In this document: positions 1 through 9,814 of the stretch, piece by piece | Layout of the letters: the number at the start of each line of letters is the position of its first letter | How positions within the stretch are numbered: position 1 is the stretch's first letter | NCBI RefSeq assembly: GCF_002407065.1 | Contig: NZ_CP023564.1 | Location: 3,100,001 to 3,164,000 of the forward strand | Direction: 5' to 3' | DNA length: 64,000 bases | From: Brachybacterium ginsengisoli | GTDB lineage: Bacteria > Actinomycetota > Actinomycetes > Actinomycetales > Dermabacteraceae | Program-made: the position numbers and the translations under genes | The notes under the pieces: generated by a model | Seen by the model: only the letters and a program-made list of their open reading frames with translations | What the model was told of the DNA's origin: nothing | The model's database searches: none

Positions 1-564
1 GGCGAGCTCCGCCACGCGGGGTTCCAGGAGCGCGCAGGCCTCGAGCACGAGGGCGGCCGCGGCGCGGGGGTCGCCCGGCTCGAGCTTGAGGAGGGCGGAG
101 GCGATGGTCTGCGCGTCGTCGTAGGCGATCAGGCGCACCAGGTCCTCGGCCTCGAGTCCTGCGGCCGCGGCGACGAGGCCCAGCACGATCGGCCGGGGCC
201 AGGAGCTGTCCCGCCGGTCGGGCACCGGGACCGCGCCGGGCCACAGCACGTCGGCCGCGCGGCGCAGCCCGTCCCCGAGGGCGCCGGCGACCTCGCGCTG
301 GGCGCGGCTCGGGGTGCGGGCCGCCCATTCGGCGCGCAGGCGATCCAGGTCCGAGGCGGGCCCGAGGGCTCGGGCGACGACCGCGGTCCCGGCCTCCACC
401 AGGACCACCGTGCGGATCCGGGAGGCGACGTACCCGGCCACGTCAGTCGGGGCCAGCCCGTCGCGCAGCGCCGCCTCGAGGGCGTTCGAGGAGACGTGCG
501 CGCCGGCGGGCAGGCGGGAGTCCGCGAGCAGCAGGGCGACCGTGAGCGACGCTGAGGCAGTCAT
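1..564 (-). CDS. ureF: Urease accessory protein UreF (partial, 3' end outside window)
   Basis: The 188 codons present begin MTASASLTVALLLADSRLPA and run off position 1. UreF acts with UreD and UreG in loading nickel into the urease apoenzyme. The N-terminal LLLADSRLPAGAHVSSN stretch matches the UreF opening (usually LLQLASPALPVGAFSYS), followed by an all-helical Ala/Leu-rich body as in the family. It starts 5 nt after the ureC stop, in the actinobacterial order ureABC-ureF-ureG-ureD, so ureG and ureD are expected just outside the window. There is no ureE between ureC and ureF. The assignment rests on context plus the N-terminal motif; UreF is a divergent family. Confidence 0.85.
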   Translation of the reverse strand, partial: MTASASLTVALLLADSRLPAGAHVSSNALEAALRDGLAPTDVAGYVASRIRTVVLVEAGTAVVARALGPASDLDRLRAEWAARTPSRAQREVAGALGDGLRRAADVLWPGAVPVPDRRDSSWPRPIVLGLVAAAAGLEAEDLVRLIAYDDAQTIASALLKLEPGDPRAAAALVLEACALLEPRVAELA

Positions 565-569
565 CGGGC

Positions 570-2273
570 TCAGAACATCTGGTAGAGCTGGGCCAGCGGC
601 AGCGAGCTGGCGGGTGCCGGTTCGACGAGCTCCCCGTCGATCCGGATCTCGAAGGTGTCCGGGCGGATGTCGATCCGGGGCAGCGCGTCGTTGAGGCGGA
701 GGTCCGCCTTGGTGACGTCGCGGGTCGGGGCCACCGGCAGCAGCTCCCGGGACAGGCCCAGGCGATCGCGCAGACCGTCCTCGACCGCGGAGGGGGCCAC
801 GAAGGAGACCGAGAGCGCGTCCCCGATCGCGTCCCCGAAGGCGGGGCGCATCAGCACCGGCTGCGGGGTGGGGATCGAGGCGTTCGGGTCCCCGAGCGCC
901 GCCCACGCGATCACGCCGCCCTTGAGCACCAGCGCGGGTCGCACACCGAAGAAGCGCGGGTCCCAGAGCACCAGGTCGGCGAGCTTGCCCTCCTCGACGG
1001 AGCCGATGTGGGCGTCGACGCCGTGGGCGATCGCGGGGTTGATCGTGTACTTCGCGACGTAGCGGCGGGCCCGTTCGTTGTCCGCCGGCATGGTGTCGCC
1101 GAGGGAGCCGACGCGGTCCTTCATGACGTGCGCGACCTGCCAGGTGCGGGTGATGACCTCGCCGATCCTGCCCATCGCCTGTGCGTCGGAGGACGTGATC
1201 GACAGGGCGCCCATGTCGTGCAGGAGGTCCTCGGCGGCGATGGTCGAGGCGCGTATCCGGGACTCGGCGAAGGCGAGGTCCTCGGGCACGGAGGGCTTGA
1301 GGTGGTGGCAGACCATCAGCATGTCGAGATGCTCGGCCACGGTGTTGACGGTGTGCGGGAGGGTCGGGTTGGTCGATCCGGGCAGCACATGGGGCAGGGA
1401 GGCGATCTCGAGGATGTCGGGGGCGTGCCCGCCTCCCGCGCCCTCGATGTGGAAGGCGTGGAGGGTGCGGCCGTCCATCGCGGCGATCGTGGACTGCACG
1501 AAGCCGGACTCGTTCAGCGAGTCCGAGTGCAGGGCCACCTGCAGGCCGTGCTCGCCGGCGGCGCGCAGCGAGGCGTCGATCGCGGCCGGGGTCGCGCCCC
1601 AGTCCTCGTGGACCTTGTACCCGGCGGCGCCGGCGAGGGCCTGCTCGGCCAGCGCCTCGGCGGAGACGGTGTTGCCCTTGCCCAGGAGCAGCACGTTCAC
1701 GGGCAGGCGGTCCAGGGCCTGATGCATCCGGCCCAGGTGCCAGGCGCCGGGGGTGACGGTGGTGGCGCGGCTGCCCTCCGACGGGCCGGTCCCGCCGCCG
1801 CCGATGGTGGTGATGCCGGTGGCCAGCGCCTCGTGGATCTGCGAGGGCGAGAGCAGGTGGACGTGGGTGTCGAAGGCGCCCGCGGTGAGGATCTTCCCCT
1901 CCCCGGAGATCACGTCCGTGGAGGGCCCGATGCGCAGCGCGGGGTGGATGCCGTCGGAGATGTCGGGGTTCCCGGACTTGCCGAGCGCGACGATCCTGCC
2001 GTCGCGCAGCCCGACGTCGGCCCGGACCACGCCCCACCAGTCCAGGATGATCGCGTTGGTGATCACGGTGTCCGGGGCGCCCTCGGCGCGGGTGGTGGTG
2101 CCCTGCCCCATGGACTCGCGGATCGATTTGCCGCCGCCGAACACGGACTCCTCGCCGCCGTCGGTGCGATCCTCCTCGACCTCGATCCAGAGGTCGGTGT
2201 CGCCCAGGCGCAGCTGGTCGCCCGTGGTGGGTCCGTAGAGCGCGGCGTAGCGCTCGGCGCTGATGCGCACCAT
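570..2273 (-). CDS. ureC: Urease subunit alpha UreC
   Basis: Catalytic subunit of nickel urease (urea to ammonia and carbamate), cytoplasmic, 567 aa, the usual family length. The metal ligands are all visible: HVH at 137-139, the lysine that becomes carbamylated in GYKVHEDWG (K220), H222, H249 in [11 protein letters not shown]275 in [13 protein letters not shown], the flap histidines H323-H324 in [12 protein letters not shown], and D363 in [12 protein letters not shown]. The ATG overlaps the ureB stop by 1 nt, indicating translational coupling. No key residue is missing, so the enzyme should be active if the accessory genes are complete. Confidence 0.98.
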   Translation of the reverse strand: MVRISAERYAALYGPTTGDQLRLGDTDLWIEVEEDRTDGGEESVFGGGKSIRESMGQGTTTRAEGAPDTVITNAIILDWWGVVRADVGLRDGRIVALGKSGNPDISDGIHPALRIGPSTDVISGEGKILTAGAFDTHVHLLSPSQIHEALATGITTIGGGGTGPSEGSRATTVTPGAWHLGRMHQALDRLPVNVLLLGKGNTVSAEALAEQALAGAAGYKVHEDWGATPAAIDASLRAAGEHGLQVALHSDSLNESGFVQSTIAAMDGRTLHAFHIEGAGGGHAPDILEIASLPHVLPGSTNPTLPHTVNTVAEHLDMLMVCHHLKPSVPEDLAFAESRIRASTIAAEDLLHDMGALSITSSDAQAMGRIGEVITRTWQVAHVMKDRVGSLGDTMPADNERARRYVAKYTINPAIAHGVDAHIGSVEEGKLADLVLWDPRFFGVRPALVLKGGVIAWAALGDPNASIPTPQPVLMRPAFGDAIGDALSVSFVAPSAVEDGLRDRLGLSRELLPVAPTRDVTKADLRLNDALPRIDIRPDTFEIRIDGELVEPAPASSLPLAQLYQMF

Positions 2274-2620
2274 CAGCGCACTCCCCCGTCGTCGGCCGTG
2301 GACCGGACCTGCAGCCCCGGCACCCGCCCGGTACCGCCCAGGCGCACCACCGCGACGCGGCGCGAGGCGCCCGGCTCGAACCGCAGCGAGGTGCCCGCGG
2401 GGATGTCGAGGCGGAAGCCGCGGGCGGCCTCCCGATCCATGGCCAGGGCCGTGTTCGCATCCGGCAGGTGCAGGTGCGAGCCGATCTGGATCGGGCGGTC
2501 GCCGGTGTTCTCGAGGACCAGCTCGGCGGAGTCCTCGGCGCGCTCGCGACGGTTCAGCTCGCGCATCCCGGGGCGCACGCGGAGCGCGCCGGGGCCCGGC
2601 CGGTCGGTGATGGGGTCCAT
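2273..2620 (-). CDS. ureB: Urease subunit beta UreB
   Basis: Structural beta subunit of urease, 115 aa. It shows the signature [23 protein letters not shown] followed by [18 protein letters not shown], a typical UreB beta-sandwich. It begins 11 nt after the ureA stop and ends on the ureC start codon (1-nt overlap), so it is a separate gene and not part of a UreA-UreB fusion as in some genera. Confidence 0.96.
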   Translation of the reverse strand: MDPITDRPGPGALRVRPGMRELNRRERAEDSAELVLENTGDRPIQIGSHLHLPDANTALAMDREAARGFRLDIPAGTSLRFEPGASRRVAVVRLGGTGRVPGLQVRSTADDGGVR

Positions 2621-2631
2621 GCGCAGTGTCC

Positions 2632-2934
2632 TCAGTCGATCGGGTGATGCAGGGTGACGAGCTTGCGACCGTCGGGGAAGGTGGCCTCGACCTGCACGTC
2701 GGTGAGCATTTCCGCCACGCCCTCCATCACCTGGGTCCGGGCGAGCACCTCACGGCCCATGACCATGAGCTCCTCGACGCCGCGGCCGTCCCGCGCCCGC
2801 TCGATCACCCAGGTGCTCAGCAGGGCCACGGCCTCGGGATGGTTCAGCAGCACGCCGCGGTCCAGGCGGTCGCGGGCCACCATCCCCGCGACCGACAGCA
2901 TGAGCTTCTCGGAATCTGCCGGGGTGAAGCGCAT
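2632..2934 (-). CDS. ureA: Urease subunit gamma UreA
   Basis: Gamma subunit of urease, 100 aa, the standard length. It begins [20 protein letters not shown] and contains [21 protein letters not shown] and [21 protein letters not shown], all diagnostic of UreA. The ATG lies only 5 nt downstream of the permease stop and its Shine-Dalgarno (AAGGAG) lies within the last codons of that permease. This ties the transporter and urease into one transcript. Confidence 0.97.
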   Translation of the reverse strand: MRFTPADSEKLMLSVAGMVARDRLDRGVLLNHPEAVALLSTWVIERARDGRGVEELMVMGREVLARTQVMEGVAEMLTDVQVEATFPDGRKLVTLHHPID

Positions 2935-2939
2935 GGCGG

Positions 2940-4604
2940 CTACTCCTTGGGCAGCACGTGCTGCCCGGTGCGGTCGGTGGTCAGGGCCAGCGAGCTGAGG
3001 TAGATCTTCTCGCCGTCGGGGCCGGGGACCGCGGAGGCGATCATGTCCGGACGCTCGAACTCCATCCCGGTGACGGCGCACTCGAGGGTCTCGCCCGAGG
3101 GGTTGCCGTGCTCGTCGAACATCGGCAGGTCGATGCCGTCGTCGGTGCGGCGCAGGTAGTAGCGGCCCTGGGTGAGGACGGCCATCAGCGGGGTGGCGAG
3201 CACGGCGATGCCGACGGCGAACAGCGGCGAGAAGGGCTGGGCCGCGGCCCCGAAGGCGCCGAAGAAGATCGCGATCGAGAAGCCGCCGGCCAGGGCCAGG
3301 GACACGATGCCGACGGGGTTCCAGTCGTAGAGCATGCCGCGGCGGAACTCGGGGCGCACCGGGGACAGCTTCAGCACGTGCTTGTTGATCACGATGTCGG
3401 TGGCGACCACGCAGATCCAGGACATCGCGAGATTCGCGTAGAAGCTGAGGATGCCGTTGAGGAAGTCGAACATGTTCGCCTCCATGAGCACCAGGGCGAT
3501 GCCCAGGTTCACGGCGAGGAACACCAGGCGGCCGGGGTAGCGGCGGGTCACGCGGGTGTAGGAGTTCGTCCAGGCCAGCGACCCGGAGTAGGCGTTGGTG
3601 ACGTTGATCTTGACCTGGGAGATGACCACCAGGACCACGGCGAGGATCAGCGCGAGCCAGCCCGGCATCAGCTGCTCGTAGGTGACCAGGAACTGCTGCA
3701 CCGGCTCGTTGGCGAACTCGCGGGCGCCGGGGACGTTGGCCACCAGGTACACGGCCAGGAACATGCCGAGGATCTGCTTGATCGCGCCGAAGATGACCCA
3801 GCCCGGGCCGCCCAGGATCGTGGCGGCCCACCAGGAGCGGCGGTTCGCGTCGGTGCGGGGCGGCATGAACCGCAGGTAGTCGATCTGCTCGGCGATCTGG
3901 GCGATGAGCGAGAGGCAGACGCCGGCCGCGAGCATCGCGGAGGCCAGGTTCACCCCGGCGCCGCTGTCCCCGGTGTGGGAGAGGAAGGTCTGCACCGAGT
4001 CGGGGTGGGAGATGACGAGATAGGCCACGGGGATGACCATGAGGATCAGCCACACCGGGGTGGTGGCGACCTGCAGCTTCGCAAGGGTCTTCATGCCGTA
4101 GATGACCAGCGGGAAGATCATCAGCGTGGAGACGAGGTAGCCGATCCAGCGCGGGATCCCCAGGCCCAGGAAGAGGCCCTGGGCCATGATCGAGCCCTCG
4201 AGGGCGAAGAAGATGAAGGTGAACGACGCGAAGATGACGTTGGTGATCACCGAGCCGTAGTAGCCGAAGCCGGAGCCGCGCGTGATGAGGTCGAGGTCGA
4301 GGTTGTAGCGGGCGGCGTAGTAGGCCAGGGGGAAGCCCGAGAGGAAGATGATCGTCGCCGCGACCAGGATCCCGATGATCCCGTTGAGGGTGCCGTGGGT
4401 GAGCGCGATGTTCGCGCCGATCGAGAAGTCCGCGAGGTAGGCGATGCCGCCGAGGGCGCTCGTCGCCACGACCGCCGGGGTCCACCGGCGGTAGGACCGC
4501 GGGGCGAAGCGGAGGGTGTAGTCCTCGAGGCTCTCGCGGGTCGCGGCCTGGGCGTCGGCGGAGGGTCCGGCGCCGTCCGGGGCAGGTCTGGTCTCTACGC
4601 TCAT
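2940..4604 (-). CDS. NCS1-family nucleobase/allantoin-type permease
   Basis: Polytopic membrane transporter, 554 aa, of the nucleobase:cation symporter-1 family (cytosine, purine, allantoin, hydantoin permeases). After a hydrophilic N-terminus comes [13 protein letters not shown], then about 12 hydrophobic segments. The ATG at 4604 is chosen over an upstream in-frame ATG because GGAG precedes it by 6 nt. It is the first gene of the urease transcription unit (5 nt from ureA), so the cargo is probably a nitrogen compound whose breakdown releases urea, such as a purine or ureide. Urea itself is not the usual NCS1 substrate. The exact substrate cannot be read from the sequence. Confidence 0.85.
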   Translation of the reverse strand: MSVETRPAPDGAGPSADAQAATRESLEDYTLRFAPRSYRRWTPAVVATSALGGIAYLADFSIGANIALTHGTLNGIIGILVAATIIFLSGFPLAYYAARYNLDLDLITRGSGFGYYGSVITNVIFASFTFIFFALEGSIMAQGLFLGLGIPRWIGYLVSTLMIFPLVIYGMKTLAKLQVATTPVWLILMVIPVAYLVISHPDSVQTFLSHTGDSGAGVNLASAMLAAGVCLSLIAQIAEQIDYLRFMPPRTDANRRSWWAATILGGPGWVIFGAIKQILGMFLAVYLVANVPGAREFANEPVQQFLVTYEQLMPGWLALILAVVLVVISQVKINVTNAYSGSLAWTNSYTRVTRRYPGRLVFLAVNLGIALVLMEANMFDFLNGILSFYANLAMSWICVVATDIVINKHVLKLSPVRPEFRRGMLYDWNPVGIVSLALAGGFSIAIFFGAFGAAAQPFSPLFAVGIAVLATPLMAVLTQGRYYLRRTDDGIDLPMFDEHGNPSGETLECAVTGMEFERPDMIASAVPGPDGEKIYLSSLALTTDRTGQHVLPKE

Positions 4605-4659
4605 CACAGCTCCGATCACGGGAGGGCAGTGTGAGGAGGATCTGCCCGGGGACAGCCGC

Positions 4660-4720
4660 ACCGTAGGCGGCGGGTTCCGGTCCGCGCGCGGCCAGGAGGG
4701 GCCGTGACCTGTTCGTGACC
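4660..4720 (-). promoter_or_regulatory. Promoter of the permease-urease operon with GlnR-like box
   Basis: Two copies of CGTGACC (4703-4709 and 4714-4720) are spaced 11 bp apart, giving GTGAC-N6-GTGAC, the half-site geometry of actinobacterial GlnR boxes (GTNAC-N6-GNAAC). On the minus strand they lie about 58 bp upstream of the start expected from a TACGGT -10 at 4665-4660. There is no good -35, as expected of an activated promoter. GlnR control of urease genes is known in Streptomyces and mycobacteria; here it is inferred from the box alone. Confidence 0.5.
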
Positions 4721-4741
4721 AGGCGTCTCAGCGGGGCCCGG

Positions 4742-5683
4742 TCAGGCCGCGATGGTGCGCTCCCAGCGCCGACGCACCAGCGTCAGGAGCGCGTCGCGCC
4801 GACGCCGACGGTGCTCGCCGAGCAGCGGCATCGCCGGGACGTGCGGGTGCCGGGCCGCGTCGGCGAAGAAGGCGAGGATCCCGGCGAGCACGTCCGTGCC
4901 CTCGCCGAGCGGCCTCCCGTGGCGCACCAGGAGCTCGTCCACGTGCCGGTCCACCTCGAGCGCTCCGTCGGGGTCCTCGATCGAGGAGAGCAGCTGCAGG
5001 GCGTCGGCGGTGCGGCTGCCGCGGGAGGCCCATGCCCAGTCGACGAGGCTGACCCTGCCGTCGTCGGCGAGGAGGATGTTGTCCGCGCGCAGGTCGGAGT
5101 GGCACAGGGTGTCGCCGTCGAGAGCATCGATGCCCCGCCGGGCGGCGGCCCGCAGCGCGTCGAGATGCGCGGCGATCCAGGGGTCGAGGTCCGCCGGCGG
5201 ATCGGCGGCGATGCGGTCGAAGCCCAGCATGTCCTCGCCGAGGGTGTCCGTCACGCCGGGCAGATCGGGCACCGGGCACGGCGTGGCGGAGGCCTGGAGC
5301 TCGTCGAGCGCGGCGAGCACCGCCGAGAGGTCGCCCGCGGTCCACGGCTCCTCCGGCATCGCGCCCCGGCCCACCTCGGTGACCAGCACGAACCAGTCCC
5401 CGTTGGGGAAGGCGTCGACGAGGGCGGGCACCGGGGCGGCCGACGGGATGCGGGCGAGCGCCGCGGCCTCGGACCGGTTCAGCTGCATCGCTCCGGGGTT
5501 GTCCTGCTTCCGCACCGCCTTGACGAAAAGGGCGCGGCCCGAGGCGGCCTCGATGATCTCCGCGGAGCTGCGGGAGAAGCCGCCGCTGCACGAGCGGAGG
5601 CGGGTGACCGGACCGCCGAGCAGCAGCTCGAGACGTCGATGCACCGAAGTGGGCAGGTCGGCCCAGGTGAGGCGGTGGGTCAT
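4742..5683 (-). CDS. APH/choline-kinase-fold phosphotransferase, candidate sugar kinase
   Basis: 313 aa protein-kinase-like small-molecule kinase. Visible elements are the nucleotide lysine in LFVKAVRK (K55), the catalytic loop [11 protein letters not shown] (H195, D197, N202) and the metal aspartate in SLVDWAW (D215). The start ATG overlaps the lacI stop as ATGA, so it is translationally coupled to the sugar regulator. By name it would be called an aminoglycoside phosphotransferase, but its place as last gene of an operon with a glycosidase and a ketol-isomerase suggests it phosphorylates the isomerised sugar. No other sugar kinase is encoded in the cluster. The substrate is inference. Confidence 0.8.
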   Translation of the reverse strand: MTHRLTWADLPTSVHRRLELLLGGPVTRLRSCSGGFSRSSAEIIEAASGRALFVKAVRKQDNPGAMQLNRSEAAALARIPSAAPVPALVDAFPNGDWFVLVTEVGRGAMPEEPWTAGDLSAVLAALDELQASATPCPVPDLPGVTDTLGEDMLGFDRIAADPPADLDPWIAAHLDALRAAARRGIDALDGDTLCHSDLRADNILLADDGRVSLVDWAWASRGSRTADALQLLSSIEDPDGALEVDRHVDELLVRHGRPLGEGTDVLAGILAFFADAARHPHVPAMPLLGEHRRRRRDALLTLVRRRWERTIAA

Positions 5684-6690
5684 GGGGCCGGGTCCCCTGC
5701 GGGCCGGGTCGACTCCCGTTCGATGATGCGGGAGCGCAGCAGGGTGATCGAGGGCTCCTCGTCGGGGCTGGCCATCCGCTGGGCGAGCTTGCGGGCGGCG
5801 GCCCGGCTGGTGGCGCGCACCGCCTGATGGATGACGGAGACCGACGGGGTGACCAGTCGGGTCCACAGGTCGTCGTCGGTGGCGAGCAGCGCGGGTGCCC
5901 CCTCGACGCCGCGGATCGCCTCGAAGGCCCCGGCGGACATGCGGTTGTTGGTGACGTAGACGCAGTCGGCAAGGCCCTCGGCCAGCAGCTCCTCCATGAC
6001 GGCGCGGCCGGACTCGAGGTGCAGGTCGCCGCGCCGGAGGGCCGTGGGACCGGTCTCGACCCCGAGGTCGCGCCAGGCGGCGAGAAAGCCGTCGGCGCGG
6101 TCCTCGGTGGTGCGCAGCGCGGCCGGCCCGGCGATCACCACCGGGGCGCGGAAGCCTCGCTCGTGCAGGTGGCGGGCCGCCTGGCGACCCGCGTCGAGGT
6201 TGTCGGTGGCGACCACGTCGGTGTCGGCGCCGTCGATGCCGCGGTCCACCAGCACCACCGGGATCCCGGCATCGGTGAGCGGTCGCAGATCGGTGCGGAC
6301 GCCGTCCACCGGGACCAGCAGCACCCCGGAGACGCGACGGCTGACCAGCTGCGCGAAACACGCCTGCTCGACGGCGAGATCGTCCTCGGTGTGGGCGACC
6401 GTCACCGAGTGGTTCTGGTCGCGGGCGATCCGCTCCACCTCGCTGATGATCTGGGTGAAGTACGGGTTCTCCGCGTCCGGGGCGACCACCGCGATCTGGG
6501 AGGTGCCGCCGCGGCGCAGCGAGCGGCCCAGGGCGTTGGGCACGTAGCCCGTGGACCGGACCGCGGCCTGCACCCGTCGGCTGAGCTCCTTGTCGACGGT
6601 GGTCGCGCCGTTGATGACGCGGGAGACCGTCGCCGAGGAGACGCCGGCCGTGCGGGCGACGTCCATGATCGTGGGCCGTGCTGACACCAT
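5680..6690 (-). CDS. LacI-family transcriptional repressor (furanoside locus)
   Basis: 336 aa: N-terminal LacI helix-turn-helix (TIMDVARTAGVSSATVSRVI), hinge helix (PNALGRSLRRGGTSQIAVV) and periplasmic-binding-protein-like effector domain. The ATG at 6690 has a GAGGGG ribosome site; upstream ATGs lack one. It sits inside the GH172-isomerase-kinase operon, and two LacI-type operators occupy the divergent promoters at 9627-9638 and 9759-9770. Autoregulation and repression of both arms, relieved by a sugar or sugar phosphate, is the likely mode. Confidence 0.93.
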   Translation of the reverse strand: MVSARPTIMDVARTAGVSSATVSRVINGATTVDKELSRRVQAAVRSTGYVPNALGRSLRRGGTSQIAVVAPDAENPYFTQIISEVERIARDQNHSVTVAHTEDDLAVEQACFAQLVSRRVSGVLLVPVDGVRTDLRPLTDAGIPVVLVDRGIDGADTDVVATDNLDAGRQAARHLHERGFRAPVVIAGPAALRTTEDRADGFLAAWRDLGVETGPTALRRGDLHLESGRAVMEELLAEGLADCVYVTNNRMSAGAFEAIRGVEGAPALLATDDDLWTRLVTPSVSVIHQAVRATSRAAARKLAQRMASPDEEPSITLLRSRIIERESTRPAGDPAP

Positions 6691-6727
6691 GGGCTGCCCC
6701 TCGTTCCGCTCTGTGGACCTGCTCCGC

Positions 6728-8377
6728 TCAGGATCCGACGATCGTCGCATCGCCGCACAGGTGGACGCCCACCCCGAGGCGGTGGAACAGCGCGGCCTTC
6801 GCGGTCAGCGCCCGGTCGGCCGCGTCGGAGTCGTCAGCGTAGACGAGCTGGGCATGGTTGGCCTTGTGCCTGCCCATGAACTGGTCACGGCTCACGCCGT
6901 GCAGGACCACGTGGGCGATCGGCCATTCGGGGTTGGTCGCCTCCTTGCGCCGACGGGTCTCCTCCTCGGGCAGCTCGACGACGCTGCCGCGGCCCAGGTC
7001 CACGTGCAGCGAGCCGTCCTGCACGTAGACGCGGGACCAGACGATCTCGCCGGGCTTGGAGACGCCGTTGATGGTCGAGCCGCCGGCCGGGAAGAACTCG
7101 GGGCCCTGCCGCCATCCCTCGGCGTCGGCGTAGCCGTCGGCGAAGTGGCTGGGCGGCACCGAGCCGGAGATCTCGTAGACCCAGACGTACGTCCCCTCGA
7201 ACTCCTCGCCCCAGCGCACGTCGTGCAGCGTGGTGGCGGGGTCCATGCCCATCGCGTCCCAGACCCGGTGGGTGACCAGGGCGTCGACCGCGACGCCCTC
7301 GTCGACCTCGTTGAAGTTCGGCAGCGCGTGGTCCTCCCAGAGCACGCGGGAGCCGTCGCGGCTGGTGACCGGCGGTCGCTGCACGTTGTTGAGCAGGCCC
7401 TCGACCAGGTCGGAGGCGGGGCACACGTCCTTCAGGCCCTGCTGGTACTGGATGCCCACGGCGTCCAGTCCGTAGTCGTCGCTGATCCGCAGGGCGGCGA
7501 CGTACATCTTGTACTGCCACCGCAGCTGGGTCTCGGTGAGCTCGGTGGCCTCGTCGGTGCCGAGCCGGAAGGTCATCCCGGCCTCCCGCAGCCAGGCGCC
7601 GACGGCGTCGGCCTCCTCGTCGTCGACCTCCTGCATCTCCGCCCACAGCGCGGACTGGGAGAGCCGCTCCTTGTAGATGCCCAGAGGGTTGAGCATCTCG
7701 TCGTCGATGATCGCGTTGTACATGCCCATGCAGCCCTCGTCGAACACGCCGATGATGGCCTTGTCCGCCATGAGCTGGTCGGCGAGCGCATGGCCCAGCT
7801 CGACCTCGGCGGTGCTGGGCAGGGACGGGAGCGCGCGCACGTGGGCGTCGTCGTGCTCGACGGCGCCGGTTCCGAGCCAGGTGGCGATCCCGTCGCGGAA
7901 CCACTGGTCGGTGCCGTCCACGGTCCACAGCGTGGAGTACTCGCGGCCCATCTTCGTCAGCCCGCCGTTGAGGTTCAGCAGGCCCACCAGGCCCGGCCAT
8001 TCGGGGGCGAAGTTCGCCAGGGTGAGGATCGGTCCGCGATGGGTGCGCAGCCCGGCTAGTACGTGGTGGCTGTACTGCCAGTTCGCGGTGGCCACGATCA
8101 GCGGGGCCTCGGGCGGGATCTCCTTGAACACCTCGATGCCCATCCGCTGGGAGCGGATGAAGCCGTGCCCGCGCTCGGCGTCCTCGTCGAAGGCGCGCCG
8201 CACGCTCCACCCGGCCGCGCCGACGACCTCGCCGACGATCCGCTCGAGCTCCTGCTGGTACGGCCAGGCGGGGACGTTGGCGCTCTCGCGCAGGTCACCG
8301 CTGGGGATGAGGAAGGCGGTCCGCTCCGGGGCCGGGAGCTGCTCGCGGACGTCGGGCAGCCGGTAGGTGATGGTCAT
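6728..8377 (-). CDS. L-fucose/L-arabinose isomerase-family sugar isomerase
   Basis: 549 aa cytosolic protein resembling the FucI/AraA fold: an N-terminal Rossmann-like part with IVATANWQYSHHVLAGLRTH and GLVGLLNLNGGLTKMG, a middle domain with metal-ligand-like acidic motifs (VFDEGCMGMYNAII), and a C-terminal SRDQFMGRHKANHAQLVY resembling the FucI terminal segment. FucI-type enzymes interconvert aldoses and ketoses and classically act on both L-fucose and D-arabinose. It lies 31 nt after the GH172 gene and 37 nt before lacI, in one operon, with AGGGAG before the ATG. The substrate is unproven; D-arabinose fits a GH172 partner best. Confidence 0.75.
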   Translation of the reverse strand: MTITYRLPDVREQLPAPERTAFLIPSGDLRESANVPAWPYQQELERIVGEVVGAAGWSVRRAFDEDAERGHGFIRSQRMGIEVFKEIPPEAPLIVATANWQYSHHVLAGLRTHRGPILTLANFAPEWPGLVGLLNLNGGLTKMGREYSTLWTVDGTDQWFRDGIATWLGTGAVEHDDAHVRALPSLPSTAEVELGHALADQLMADKAIIGVFDEGCMGMYNAIIDDEMLNPLGIYKERLSQSALWAEMQEVDDEEADAVGAWLREAGMTFRLGTDEATELTETQLRWQYKMYVAALRISDDYGLDAVGIQYQQGLKDVCPASDLVEGLLNNVQRPPVTSRDGSRVLWEDHALPNFNEVDEGVAVDALVTHRVWDAMGMDPATTLHDVRWGEEFEGTYVWVYEISGSVPPSHFADGYADAEGWRQGPEFFPAGGSTINGVSKPGEIVWSRVYVQDGSLHVDLGRGSVVELPEEETRRRKEATNPEWPIAHVVLHGVSRDQFMGRHKANHAQLVYADDSDAADRALTAKAALFHRLGVGVHLCGDATIVGS

Positions 8378-8408
8378 CGGGGTGCTCCCTGGTCGTGGCG
8401 TGCTCGGG

Positions 8409-9551
<1,143 letters not shown>

Positions 9552-9626
9552 GGGGCACTCCCTGGAGTCATGGTGGGGAACCGGCGTGGACGGCACGGTC
9601 GGCACGTCCGGAGTTCGCCACGGTGC

Positions 9627-9671
9627 GAAAACGTTTACTCAGACGATAGGGCCGCCCACCTCTATCGTCAA
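9627..9671 (-). promoter_or_regulatory. Promoter and LacI operator of the GH172-isomerase-lacI-kinase operon
   Basis: On the minus strand TTGACG (9671-9666), a 17-nt spacer and TATCGT (9648-9643) form a near-consensus promoter. Immediately downstream, at the expected transcription start, lies GAAAACGTTTAC (9627-9638, plus-strand reading) with the perfect palindrome AAACGTTT and the central CG of LacI-family operators. Binding here would block initiation. The adjacent lacI product is the obvious ligand. Confidence 0.75.
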
Positions 9672-9724
9672 TTACCCCTGACAAGCATTTTCGGGAGAAG
9701 CCGACAAAGACTTCCCGAACCCCG

Positions 9725-9770
9725 TTGACGGACTGCAGCGCACCGCCTACGGTTCCGAGGAAACGATTAC
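9725..9770 (+). promoter_or_regulatory. Promoter and LacI operator of the ABC transporter operon
   Basis: TTGACG (9725-9730), a 17-nt spacer and TACGGT (9748-9753) form the plus-strand promoter. GGAAACGATTAC (9759-9770) overlaps the expected start site. Together with the site at 9627 it defines the shared form GRAAACGWTTACTC, with the two sites in the same orientation and 132 bp apart. Two operators of one repressor in a divergent region would also permit looping. Confidence 0.72.
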
Positions 9771-9814
9771 TCCGTTCGTTCACACATCGACGTGTCCCCT
9801 CAGGAGGCTCCGCC

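Noticed and set aside
1008-2657. Long plus-strand open frame opposite ureC/ureB (and similar long antisense frames at 2958-4634, 21310-22725, 25310-27106 and others)
   Set aside because: These are GC-rich shadow frames: they lack domain motifs, have low-complexity composition (G/V/D/H/R-rich), and lie antisense to genes with clear family signatures.
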